This document shows, piece after piece, positions 53,098-61,688 of a stretch of 64,000 bases of DNA. Location of the stretch: assembly GCA_022564295.1 (NCBI GenBank), contig JADFLR010000012.1, forward strand, positions 34,101 to 98,100, written 5' to 3'. Below the pieces are notes generated by a model. That model ran no database searches, had not been told where the DNA came from, and worked only from the letters and a program-made list of their open reading frames with translations. Source of the stretch: Bacteroidota bacterium (lineage in GTDB: Bacteria; Bacteroidota; Ignavibacteria; Ignavibacteriales; Ignavibacteriaceae). Each line of letters begins with the position of its first letter. The stretch's first letter is position 1. Both the position numbers and the translations under genes were made by a program.

Positions 53098-54000
53098 TTA
53101 TTCTAAAGACCAATCTGATTCCAAGTTATAAAAAGGCAAGTTAAAAGGCTCTACAAAGGTACGAACCTGTTCGATTTCACTTGGGGTCATTTCTCTCTTC
53201 CATTTATCGGCCTGATTATTAGTGACCCTGTAAGTAGAGAATGTCCCGGGTTTTTCTTCAGTAGTGGTTTGATTAATATATTTTTGAACTTTAACTGTCC
53301 AAGTTAAGTTAAAGTGATCAAAGAGTTCGCGAAAACATTTAATGGGATTCCTACAAAGGTCTTCGTAAAATAGTATCTTCCATTCTGGATACTTTGGAAT
53401 TAAATCCGTAATTACTCTGTTTCGGGCACCCCATAAGGCGCCATAAATCTCTAAAGGTGTCTTAGCCTTTTCCATTACAGTTAAGTAAGGTTTAAGATGA
53501 TCTTCCACTAGGTTTGGTTGCTTTAAAATCTCCTTTATTGGTCTTTCTACTAAAGTACTTTTGTTTCTTTCAGATAAAGCAACGGCACAAGGATGTCTTA
53601 AAACGAATAAAATTTCTGGTTGGTAGCGCTTATATACCCATTCAAGTAACAATAAAGCCGCCACCTCTTTTATTACTACTCTGTATCTCGGTAAAAATCT
53701 ACGATAAGGCTGCGTTAACCACCAACCTCTTCCGTATGTGATTAATCCTTTAAAAGCACGGTCAAGACAACTTTCAAAAAATGGGTCGCTTCCATCAGGG
53801 CGAACATATCTAAACCAATGAGAATAATCACCACCCTTAACTACTTTTGGATTGCACGGCTCGCCATAGTACAATATACCAGGAGCCTGTTTAAAGGTAG
53901 TTCCAATCCAAGTAGTTCCACTACGGCCATGCCCTGTAATAAAAATAGCCCTGTTTCCCATCTGTAAGTGTGATAATATATAATTCAATACCTTTTCCAC
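53098..54000 (-). CDS. Sulfotransferase
   Basis: 300 aa. The PAPS 5'-phosphosulfate loop is FITGHGRSGTTWIGTTF (residues 20-36) and the 3'-phosphate motif is ILFVLRHPCAVALSERNKS. A Trp-rich central part and KPGTFSTYRVTNNQADKWKR near the C terminus match bacterial carbohydrate sulfotransferases. It probably sulfates a sugar of the surface polysaccharide. It lies alone on the minus strand between the two copies of a ~770 bp direct repeat, which suggests it arrived by recombination. Confidence 0.88.
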   Translation of the reverse strand: MEKVLNYILSHLQMGNRAIFITGHGRSGTTWIGTTFKQAPGILYYGEPCNPKVVKGGDYSHWFRYVRPDGSDPFFESCLDRAFKGLITYGRGWWLTQPYRRFLPRYRVVIKEVAALLLLEWVYKRYQPEILFVLRHPCAVALSERNKSTLVERPIKEILKQPNLVEDHLKPYLTVMEKAKTPLEIYGALWGARNRVITDLIPKYPEWKILFYEDLCRNPIKCFRELFDHFNLTWTVKVQKYINQTTTEEKPGTFSTYRVTNNQADKWKREMTPSEIEQVRTFVEPFNLPFYNLESDWSLE

Positions 54001-54365
54001 GTGGATTTTTCTCCTAATTTATTATAGTCTTAATAACTTTCATTTTATTTATAGAGTTAAAGAAAATCATAAAAAATAAATCAATGTTCTATGACTGGGA
54101 TACGTTCTGAAGAACTTGATTAAATTTGTTATAGCCTTAGTAACATTATTTAATTGAATGCAATTTCCAGCACATATAAAATAATCTAAAGCTTTTAGTT
54201 TATAATAATTTTTTAGTTATTTCTAGGGATATTTGCATAATATTTTCTAATAATTTTATCTAAAATAGTAAATTTCTCATCTAAATCTGTTTTGAGATCA
54301 CGATATTTATTCGTTATTTGAAAAGTGCTTTTTCTATACTTCATCAATATCTTATTTAGAACAGC
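54001..54365. other. Intergenic AT-rich stretch, no gene seen
   Basis: About 365 bp upstream of the sulfotransferase gene and before repeat copy 2. No ORF or other repeat was found. It presumably holds the sulfotransferase promoter. Confidence 0.5.
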
Positions 54366-54702
54366 AATCTTAAATGAATTCATTTCTTGAAATTTTCAAA
54401 AATTCAAGATATTTATAGCTACAAATGGAAATCCTCTTCAGCAGGCTAACAAATATAAATCATTAAATATTCCGAATAAAAATTTAATTCAAATAGCCTA
54501 TTGTGATTCTTTTGGTAAAGATAAAAGAAAACCATCACCATTTTTTATAAATCACATTTTAAATAAATATAAGTTAATTAAAAAAGAATTACTCTTTGTT
54601 GGAAATTGTGAAACAGATCGAGAGGCGGCATTAAATGGGGGCATAGATTATATTGATATCTCAAATTTTATGAGACGTATCAAATTTCAAATTCATAATT
54701 AA
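54366..54702 (+). pseudogene. Truncated copy of the HAD hydrolase gene
   Basis: This is the last ~112 codons of the HAD gene (51731-52399), with the same frame and stop. Motifs ATNG, GKDKRKPSPFF and VGNCETDREAA are kept, but motif I and any start codon are missing. A GGA codon near the left edge has become TGA (54388-54390). It is part of direct repeat copy 2. Confidence 0.88.
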
Positions 54703-55139
54703 TGCAATCAATACTTCAATATCTGTATTGTTTCTTAGTCTCTCCACTATAATATAGAGCGAAATAACGAGAAAAACTATTTACCAAGTAGACCAATTTA
54801 GGTTAATAGTAGTTCAATGTTATTTCAAAAGCGCAAACAATTAATGATCACCAAATTTTTTGTTTCTCTTGGTCTTTCCCAAACCGATTTTGGATTGTTA
54901 ATAACAATAATTTGTCTAATCAGATCCTAGCAATTAAAAACATAAATTTCTACTAATAATTGGTGTTAGAACGATTTGTTAAACACATAAGCATCTTGGA
55001 CTTTTATCCTATTGATTTATCCTAATATTATCATTTTCCTGATAGCTATAAAATTCTCAGCGCTTACTTTATAAAAATATATTCCAGATGTAAAACCATC
55101 AGCATCAAATGAAAATGTATGACTTCCGAATACGAATTC
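54366..55139 (+). repeat. Direct repeat copy 2 (~770 bp)
   Basis: Second copy of 52062-52834, in the same orientation. It contains the truncated HAD copy, the non-coding spacer and the end of a sorting-domain remnant. Beyond 55139 the two copies diverge within that remnant. Confidence 0.92.
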
Positions 55140-55199
55140 GGAATTTACAAGTTCAGCAATCTGCTCGCTTAATAAATTGTAAACTGTTATCCTTTCCCT
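55017..55199 (-). pseudogene. Remnant of a type IX sorting domain (C-terminal fragment)
   Basis: The minus strand encodes RERITVYNLLSEQIAELVNS, EFVFGSHTFSF, TSGIYFYKVSAENF and RKMIILG-stop, the last ~60 residues of a sorting domain without a gene body. The C-terminal part is the same as in copy 1; the upstream part is a different version of the domain. It is followed by ~135 bp of unassigned DNA up to the intact beta-helix gene. Confidence 0.78.
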
Positions 55200-55334
55200 T
55201 GATTATTCAGGTAAAGAAAACGAAGATTAATAGCGGCAAAACAGAAACTATCGGAAATATCTGGATCTCGGTTATGCGAAAACGATTTGTGACTTTATAT
55301 GATGAAATGACTCCACCGAAAGGACACTGTATCG

Positions 55335-56921
55335 TCACCTCATCAGAATCATCTTCTTTGTTTCTACAAACTCATTAGTTTTAAGCCTGTAAAAATATAC
55401 TCCCGAAGTGTATTCGGTTGCATCAAAATTTATTATATGTTTGCCGGATATGAATTCTGAATTTGCTAATTCAACAACCTCTTCACCCAATAAATTATAA
55501 ACAGCAATTCTAACTTTTGAATCTACTGGCAGCGTAAATGAGATATTAGTAGATGGATTAAAAGGATTTGGATAGTTCTGAAATAATCTATATCCGATTG
55601 GTTGTCTATCATCATTCTTGATTGATGCGGTAAAATCGCTTTCATAAGCCCCGATATCCCAACCCGACCCTCTCGGTCTTGATGTCCCATCATAGTCAAA
55701 ATTATATGGAGGATAAAGAGATTGTCCATTGTCAATACCATCCGATGAAGCTTGTAATGAAAAATCATTATTGAATATATCATTAAAGTAAGGATTTGCA
55801 GTATAGCTGTGTAAATCAAAACCCGATGTTTGCCAAGACGTCCAAGATTCCTCGTGGCCGTCAATGGAAATAGGCTCATTGTCACTACATTTCCAGATAT
55901 TATTGTCTATATTGCTTGGATCTGAAAAGCTAACATCAATCAACCTAAGTATAGCGTTGCCATTTACACTGTAGCCAATATTATTTTTAATTATGGGATC
56001 AAAAGTGGCTTTTATACGATATTGAGACGAAAGATTTTCTCCATAAACCGTATTACCAATAATTTGTACTCTAGCCGAAGAACTTCCTGTTAATCCGTTA
56101 AATGTAATACCATTGGAGGATGATAATGTAGCATTAAAAATATTATTGTATATTCTGGTTGTATCGGAGCCAAGCGGTGTTGTTATGTAAATGCCTTGAG
56201 CATTTGATTCCTTACTGTTGTTTTGCTCAGTGTAATTATTTTTAATGGTTAGAGAAGCATCTCTATACGATTGAATGCAGTCATCATGTCCATCAGGATC
56301 CCTATTACTAATGATAATGTTATTATTCTCGTAAATATTATTAACATTATTTTGTGAGTATATACCATCAGTCTGATGATATATTATCTGGTCAGTAGTA
56401 ATTTTGCATCCAGATATAGTAATATTTTCATTTTGCGAAACGTCTATTCCCGATCTGACTGTTGTATGGATGTAGCTATTCTCTATCCTTATATTCAGAC
56501 TACTTTTAATTTTAATCACACTATCAAAAGAATTGCGCAAGAATAAATTGCTCACAGTAATATAATTTTGACTTGTTATCTCAAGAGCATTAACAAACAT
56601 TTTATCCACGTCAATAATTACTCTTCCCGAGTGACCACTATCATTACCTTTTGTAATGGTAATTGGGTTGCCTGGGTTTCCTGATGCTAAAATGTCAAGC
56701 TTCTCATTATAAATTAGCGAATCAATGCCACCGCTAATAAAAATATTGTCACCAGGATTTATATTGTTCCAGTCTATAGCACTAAAACTCTGCCAGGCAT
56801 TTAACCAGGAAGTCCCGTCATTTATTCCCGTCGCATTTTTATCAATGTAATGGTTAGAAGAAAATACGTTAGTTACAAACCCCCCCAGTAAAAATATTAA
56901 TAGTAAAAAGTAAATCTTCAT
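55335..56921 (-). CDS. Secreted right-handed beta-helix protein with type IX sorting domain
   Basis: 528 aa. Residues 1-21 are a signal peptide (FLLLIFLLGGFVTNVFS). Residues ~22-420 form a parallel beta-helix: HYIDKNATGINDGTSWLNAW, SGRVIIDV, then many short repeats with Asn ladders (IENSYIHT, ITISGCKIT, IYNNIFNAT). The stretch RPRGSGWDIGAYESDF closes the helix. Residues ~445-528 are the YPNPFNP sorting domain, ending TKKMILMR. Such beta-helix proteins are often polysaccharide lyases or glycan-binding surface proteins, but no catalytic site is evident. It is a close relative of the beta-helix gene at 61689. Confidence 0.9.
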   Translation of the reverse strand: MKIYFLLLIFLLGGFVTNVFSSNHYIDKNATGINDGTSWLNAWQSFSAIDWNNINPGDNIFISGGIDSLIYNEKLDILASGNPGNPITITKGNDSGHSGRVIIDVDKMFVNALEITSQNYITVSNLFLRNSFDSVIKIKSSLNIRIENSYIHTTVRSGIDVSQNENITISGCKITTDQIIYHQTDGIYSQNNVNNIYENNNIIISNRDPDGHDDCIQSYRDASLTIKNNYTEQNNSKESNAQGIYITTPLGSDTTRIYNNIFNATLSSSNGITFNGLTGSSSARVQIIGNTVYGENLSSQYRIKATFDPIIKNNIGYSVNGNAILRLIDVSFSDPSNIDNNIWKCSDNEPISIDGHEESWTSWQTSGFDLHSYTANPYFNDIFNNDFSLQASSDGIDNGQSLYPPYNFDYDGTSRPRGSGWDIGAYESDFTASIKNDDRQPIGYRLFQNYPNPFNPSTNISFTLPVDSKVRIAVYNLLGEEVVELANSEFISGKHIINFDATEYTSGVYFYRLKTNEFVETKKMILMR

Positions 56922-57543
56922 TTTTTATTCTCCGCTTTCTTTTCTATGATCACTGAACTTGGTTGAGTTAATTTTAGTATTTTCATTCAGCAAAAATTAC
57001 TATTTATAATATTGTGCCAATTAATATAATTTCCAATCCTATAATAATTATTGGTATAAATGTAAAATATAAATGTCAGCGGTAAATGAAAAATGATAAG
57101 TATACTCAATTAACAGGTGTAAAAACTATTGTCTCACAGTAATACAAGATAAAATTGTAAAATGCAGAAAAGTTGCTGTATTGTTTAATTTTATATGGTA
57201 CTTATTTTGTATGTAAATTGTATAATTTTTAATATGATTTAGTTTATCGAAGAATCTTTTCACTAAATTTTACTGTTAGGAAGAGATTAATAAATTGTAA
57301 GAATTTAGATAACGATCTTTTCCATTCAATAAATATTTTCACCATAATTGTCGCAATAATGTTTTTATTGTCGTAATTGTGTCAATTTAAACTCTAATTT
57401 TTATCATGGAACCTTTTAATACTTTTTGTTATAGTAATTAAAGAGGTTAGTATGAAATTGTTGATTGTGTGAATTTCTAATATTGAAAAAAAATAAAAAT
57501 TAATTATCATAAAATAATATTAAACGAATATATTAAGTCAATT
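56922..57543. other. Intergenic AT-rich stretch, no gene seen
   Basis: About 620 bp between the divergent beta-helix and GT2 genes, with promoters for both expected. No ORF over 50 codons with plausible composition, no RNA fold and no repeat were seen. Confidence 0.5.
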
Positions 57544-58554
57544 ATGAATCCACTAGTTTCTATATTAATACCTGCATATAATTCCGAAAAATGGATTAAA
57601 TCAACAATCGAGTCTGCTCTCGCACAAACCTGGAAAAACAAAGAAATTATTGTTGTTGATGATGGCTCCACAGATAATACATACAGTATTGCAAAGCAAT
57701 ATGAATCTAAAATATTAAAAGTTATAACCCAAGAAAATAGTGGTGCTTGTATTGCCAGAAATAAAGCTTTTTCAATTTCTCAAGGAGATTTCATTCAATG
57801 GCTAGACTCAGATGATCTACTTGATCCTTATAAAATTGAAATACAGCTTAGTAAAAACGATCATAATCCTCAGTCAAAAGTGCTGCATTCTTCTGCCTGG
57901 GGATATTTCTACTTTCGTATCTCAAAAGCAAAGATTATCCCTAATCAATTATGGCAGGATTTATCTCCGGTAGAATGGATTATAACCCGGTTTAATGAAA
58001 GAGGTTATTTGCCGACTCATACTTGGTTGGTGAGTAGAAAATTAACTGAGTTGTCCGGACTTTGGAATGAGAAATTATTAAGAAATCAGGATGGTGAATA
58101 TCTTTGTCGTGTGGTTGCCCATAGTGAATTTATAATGTTCCATCATAAAGCTATCTGTTATTATAGAAAAGGAAACTTTACAAGTATTAGTGGGAGTATA
58201 TCTAGAAAAAAAATCGAGTCCTTAAACCTTTCACATAATCTTTGTGTGAATCATCTCCTACATCTTGAAAATAGTGAAATCACAAGAAAAGCTTGTATAA
58301 ATTATTTACAAAGGTTTAATAATAATATATATTTTAAACATTTTGATATTGTTAAAGCAAATCAGAAAAGAATTGTAGAGTTGGGGGGTGAAATTACTTT
58401 TCCAACTGAAACAAAAAAGTTGAGTATTTTTAAACACATTTTTGGAACAAATGCTACCCGTATACTAAAAAAATGGCTATGGAACTTAGAGATAACCCTC
58501 AGAAAAAAGTGGGATAAATTACTTGCTTATTTATCGGGAGAAGAAATTAAATAA
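57544..58554 (+). CDS. GT2 family glycosyltransferase
   Basis: 336 aa, GT-A fold. Motifs are VSILIPAYNSEKWIKSTIES, IIVVDDGSTDNTYSIAKQY, GACIARNKAF and the DxD site QWLDSDDLLDP. There is no membrane segment, so it acts at the cytoplasmic membrane face. It is followed by an O-antigen ligase-like gene and a GT4 gene on the same strand, which suggests a role in surface glycan assembly. Confidence 0.9.
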   Translation: MNPLVSILIPAYNSEKWIKSTIESALAQTWKNKEIIVVDDGSTDNTYSIAKQYESKILKVITQENSGACIARNKAFSISQGDFIQWLDSDDLLDPYKIEIQLSKNDHNPQSKVLHSSAWGYFYFRISKAKIIPNQLWQDLSPVEWIITRFNERGYLPTHTWLVSRKLTELSGLWNEKLLRNQDGEYLCRVVAHSEFIMFHHKAICYYRKGNFTSISGSISRKKIESLNLSHNLCVNHLLHLENSEITRKACINYLQRFNNNIYFKHFDIVKANQKRIVELGGEITFPTETKKLSIFKHIFGTNATRILKKWLWNLEITLRKKWDKLLAYLSGEEIK

Positions 58555-58624
58555 TTAATACCTGGAAATATTCAAGTAGAATGATTTTATTGTCCCAATT
58601 AAACAATGTTTAGGAATTTTAGTA

Positions 58625-59908
58625 TTGAACGAATCTAATAAAAATATTTATACCCAAGTTGCAAAAATCACATTTTTTCTTTACTTCTTTTTTACACTAT
58701 TTGGTACATCATTACCATTTAGGGCAGGGACAAGGGATCCAAGCGAATTAGGCACATCAAATGTGATTAACCAAATTGTATTTTCAGCTCTGTTTTTAAC
58801 AGCACTTTTTTCACTTATTCCGAAAACTAATCAAATAATAGCAATCATTAAAAAAGAAAAATTTTTAATGATATTTTTACTTTGGTGCACATTAAGTATA
58901 ATCTGGGCTGAGAATAGTTTCGTTGTCTTTAAACGTTTATTTCAGTTTTATACCGCAATAATAGTTTGCTTATCATTTTTAGTTCATTCCGACTCCATTG
59001 ACGATGCATTATTTACTTTAAAAGTCTTTTTTAGCATTTTTATGATTTTATCCTTGATATCTATCTTTACTGTGCCGGGGGCAATTAGCAGACGTTATAA
59101 TGAATGGCAAGGATTGGCAACTAGTAAAAACGGTCTTGGGGAATATAGTTTAATTAGTACGGTAATTTGGATATACACTTTATCAAAAGATAAAAGTAAA
59201 AAATCACAATTGTTCAGTCTCTTTATGTTGATGGTATCTCTATTTCTGTTGTTTGGATCAAATAGTTTAACATCGATCTCTGCGTTTCTATTTTTAATTT
59301 TTGTGTGGTTTTTATTTGCAGTAGATAAAATTTTTAAACCCTTGGGTATCAGACGAATGATTACAATTTTATCATTAATATTTGCCGGATCATTAACGGT
59401 TTTAGCATTTCTTTACGCAAGAGAAATAATAGCTTCGATATTCGCATTGGCCGGAAAAAATTTAACTCTCACTGGAAGAACTGATTTATGGGCTGATATA
59501 ATGGTTGAAGTAAAAAAACATTTATTAATTGGTTGTGGATATAAAGGATTTTGGATAACAGATAGTCCCAAAATTTTAAAAGTTTATGAAACTTACATTT
59601 GGTTGCCGAGGTCGAGTCATAATGGTTATCTTGATATATTAAATGAATTAGGTCTCATTGGTTTGTTTAGTTTTATTGCCATCATAATTAATTATTTTGT
59701 AACTCTGGGTAAGTATAAAGAAAAAACTTTTTGGATGTGGTTTATTGTATTAGCATTAATTGAAAATTTTACAGAATCAGTATTATTTACCGCGGGGGGA
59801 TTAATGACTTTTATGTTTCTTTTTGCTTATCTTTCACTTTTTACTGATATATTACGTAAAAATCAAATTATTTTTGAACAGGAAATGGATACTGTATATC
59901 AAAAATAA
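58625..59908 (+). CDS. O-antigen ligase / polymerase (WaaL/Wzy-like)
   Basis: 427 aa from a TTG start; there is no ATG in frame near the 5' end, and TAGGA lies ~9 bases before the TTG. About 11 membrane segments are present. The typical large loop of the family is ~290-340 with LTGRTDLWADIMVEVKKH, IGCGYKGFW and the catalytic-type His motif RSSHNGYLDILNELGLIG. The family either ligates O-antigen to lipid A-core or polymerises repeat units; sequence alone does not decide which. Confidence 0.85.
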   Translation: MNESNKNIYTQVAKITFFLYFFFTLFGTSLPFRAGTRDPSELGTSNVINQIVFSALFLTALFSLIPKTNQIIAIIKKEKFLMIFLLWCTLSIIWAENSFVVFKRLFQFYTAIIVCLSFLVHSDSIDDALFTLKVFFSIFMILSLISIFTVPGAISRRYNEWQGLATSKNGLGEYSLISTVIWIYTLSKDKSKKSQLFSLFMLMVSLFLLFGSNSLTSISAFLFLIFVWFLFAVDKIFKPLGIRRMITILSLIFAGSLTVLAFLYAREIIASIFALAGKNLTLTGRTDLWADIMVEVKKHLLIGCGYKGFWITDSPKILKVYETYIWLPRSSHNGYLDILNELGLIGLFSFIAIIINYFVTLGKYKEKTFWMWFIVLALIENFTESVLFTAGGLMTFMFLFAYLSLFTDILRKNQIIFEQEMDTVYQK

Positions 59909-60408
59909 AAATTAAGTAATTGGTCAAAATTAGGGCGGTTGGTTAATCTTTGTTCTACACGATATAATAGATAATCCTTTCAGGTTCGGTTGTACACCAT
60001 AAAATTTGAATTCTTTAGTAGCTTATGCAATTGAGTTAGGGGCAAGAATAAAGTCAATGGGAGAAACACTTTAATTTGTTGATATAAATAAGTATAAAAG
60101 CTTTTATTTTTTGATTTACTATCAATCAAATTCATTTTATCAAATAAAAGATAGGAATTCAGGTAGGATGAAACTTAAAATTATATAAATTTTGAATTAA
60201 TGATATATCCTATTTTATGTAAAATATTAAATCTATTGGTAAATATGAATCCTAAAGAGTTCTTTAAACTAACTTGTTCACAAGCAGCTATCATTATTTT
60301 AATTAATCCATGAAGTTATACAAAAGTTAAGCTGAATCTGTTTCATCATTTTAAAATTGTAGAATCTCATAGTCATTAGTCATATATTTTTAATAACAAT
60401 GGTATTAT
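59909..60408. other. Intergenic stretch, possible short gene remnant
   Basis: About 500 bp. A short open stretch (~60010-60074) would encode NSLVAYAIELGARIKSMGET before a stop, which looks like coding DNA, but no family could be named and stops surround it. The rest is AT-rich and featureless. Confidence 0.35.
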
Positions 60409-61545
60409 ATGAAAGTAATATTGGTTGATTCACTTATAGGGAATGACTATACCCTTTGTCTTGCGTCCTCTTTACAAAATGAAGGATTAGATGTAATATT
60501 TATTGTACCCGCTAATAGAAAATTTAATAAAGTAAATAATTTTATAATTAAAAGATGGTCTCCATCTAAAGATAGAAAAGATAGTAAACTCTTAAAGTTG
60601 TTCAAATATTTCGAGTACCTGTTCAAATTATTTATTTTTATTATTAATAACAAAGATACAGCAGTGCATTTCCAGTTTTTTAGATTTAAATTTGATATTT
60701 TATTTTTTATCTTATTGAGATTTTTTAATGTTAAATTGGTTCATACTGCACATGATGTTCTACCTCATGAAAAAAGAAAAATTGATTATTTGCTAAATTA
60801 TTTTTTATATAGAGCTTCACGCAAAATAATTGTCCATTCTTCATATATCAAAAGCAAATTGAGCTCTATTTTTAATATCAATAAAGAAAAGATTGAAATT
60901 GTACCACATGGAAATTTCGATATTTATCAGTCAAATTCTCCTTTATCAAATGAAGAAGCAAAAAAAGAATTGAATTTGTCAGCAGCGGATAAAGTAATAC
61001 TGTTTTTTGGCTTTATTAAAGAGTATAAAGGTCTCGATATTTTTCTTGATGCATATTCATTGGTTCATCAGAAAAATCCCGAGATAAAGTTTATCATAGC
61101 AGGCGCTATTGAATCAAAATCGCTTGCTCAATTGTATAAAAATAAAATAAGCACATTTCAAAGGGATGGAAGTTTAATAATTAATTTTAGTTACATACCT
61201 TCGGATAAAGTGGCTGCCTACTTCACAGCCGCAGATTTTGTAGTTCTTCCTTATAAAGATATCGACCATAGCGGAATCGTTCATTTGGCATATTCTTTTG
61301 AAACACCAATTATAGCAACAAATGTAGGTGATTTTTCAGAAACAATAGAAGAAGGGAAAAGCGGATATTTAGTGGAAAAGAATGATCCTAATGCTCTTGC
61401 CGATACAATAATAGAAGCTTTCAATAATATTGAGTTGAACTTAAATATGAAGAAATATATAAAGGAATTGAATAATAATAAATATTCATGGGATAAGATC
61501 GCTCGGAAAACCATTGAAATTTATAAAAATGTGACTAGAAAGTAA
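60409..61545 (+). CDS. GT4 family glycosyltransferase
   Basis: 378 aa, GT-B fold. The acceptor half has LVHTAHDVLPHEKRKIDYLL and IIVHSSYIKSKLSSIF, with VPHGNFDIYQ. The donor half has ILFFGFIKEYKGLDIFLDAY, FIIAGAI and FVVLPYKDIDHSGIVHLAYS with SGIVHLA and a later ETIEEGKSGYLV. It likely adds a sugar to the surface polysaccharide. Confidence 0.88.
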   Translation: MKVILVDSLIGNDYTLCLASSLQNEGLDVIFIVPANRKFNKVNNFIIKRWSPSKDRKDSKLLKLFKYFEYLFKLFIFIINNKDTAVHFQFFRFKFDILFFILLRFFNVKLVHTAHDVLPHEKRKIDYLLNYFLYRASRKIIVHSSYIKSKLSSIFNINKEKIEIVPHGNFDIYQSNSPLSNEEAKKELNLSAADKVILFFGFIKEYKGLDIFLDAYSLVHQKNPEIKFIIAGAIESKSLAQLYKNKISTFQRDGSLIINFSYIPSDKVAAYFTAADFVVLPYKDIDHSGIVHLAYSFETPIIATNVGDFSETIEEGKSGYLVEKNDPNALADTIIEAFNNIELNLNMKKYIKELNNNKYSWDKIARKTIEIYKNVTRK

Positions 61546-61688
61546 ACTATTTTTAATTACTAAATTGCTTTTTAATGTAAAAAATCAGTAACGATTATAT
61601 TTTTCATTGTAAATTCAACAATTAACTTTAAGGAAGTTAAATTTGATATCCTTATTTAATTGGAAGCTCAATTTTAGGAGAATTTGAA

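Noticed and set aside
55109..55378. 89-codon plus-strand ORF
   Set aside because: It overlaps two minus-strand sorting-domain sequences and has no recognisable motif.
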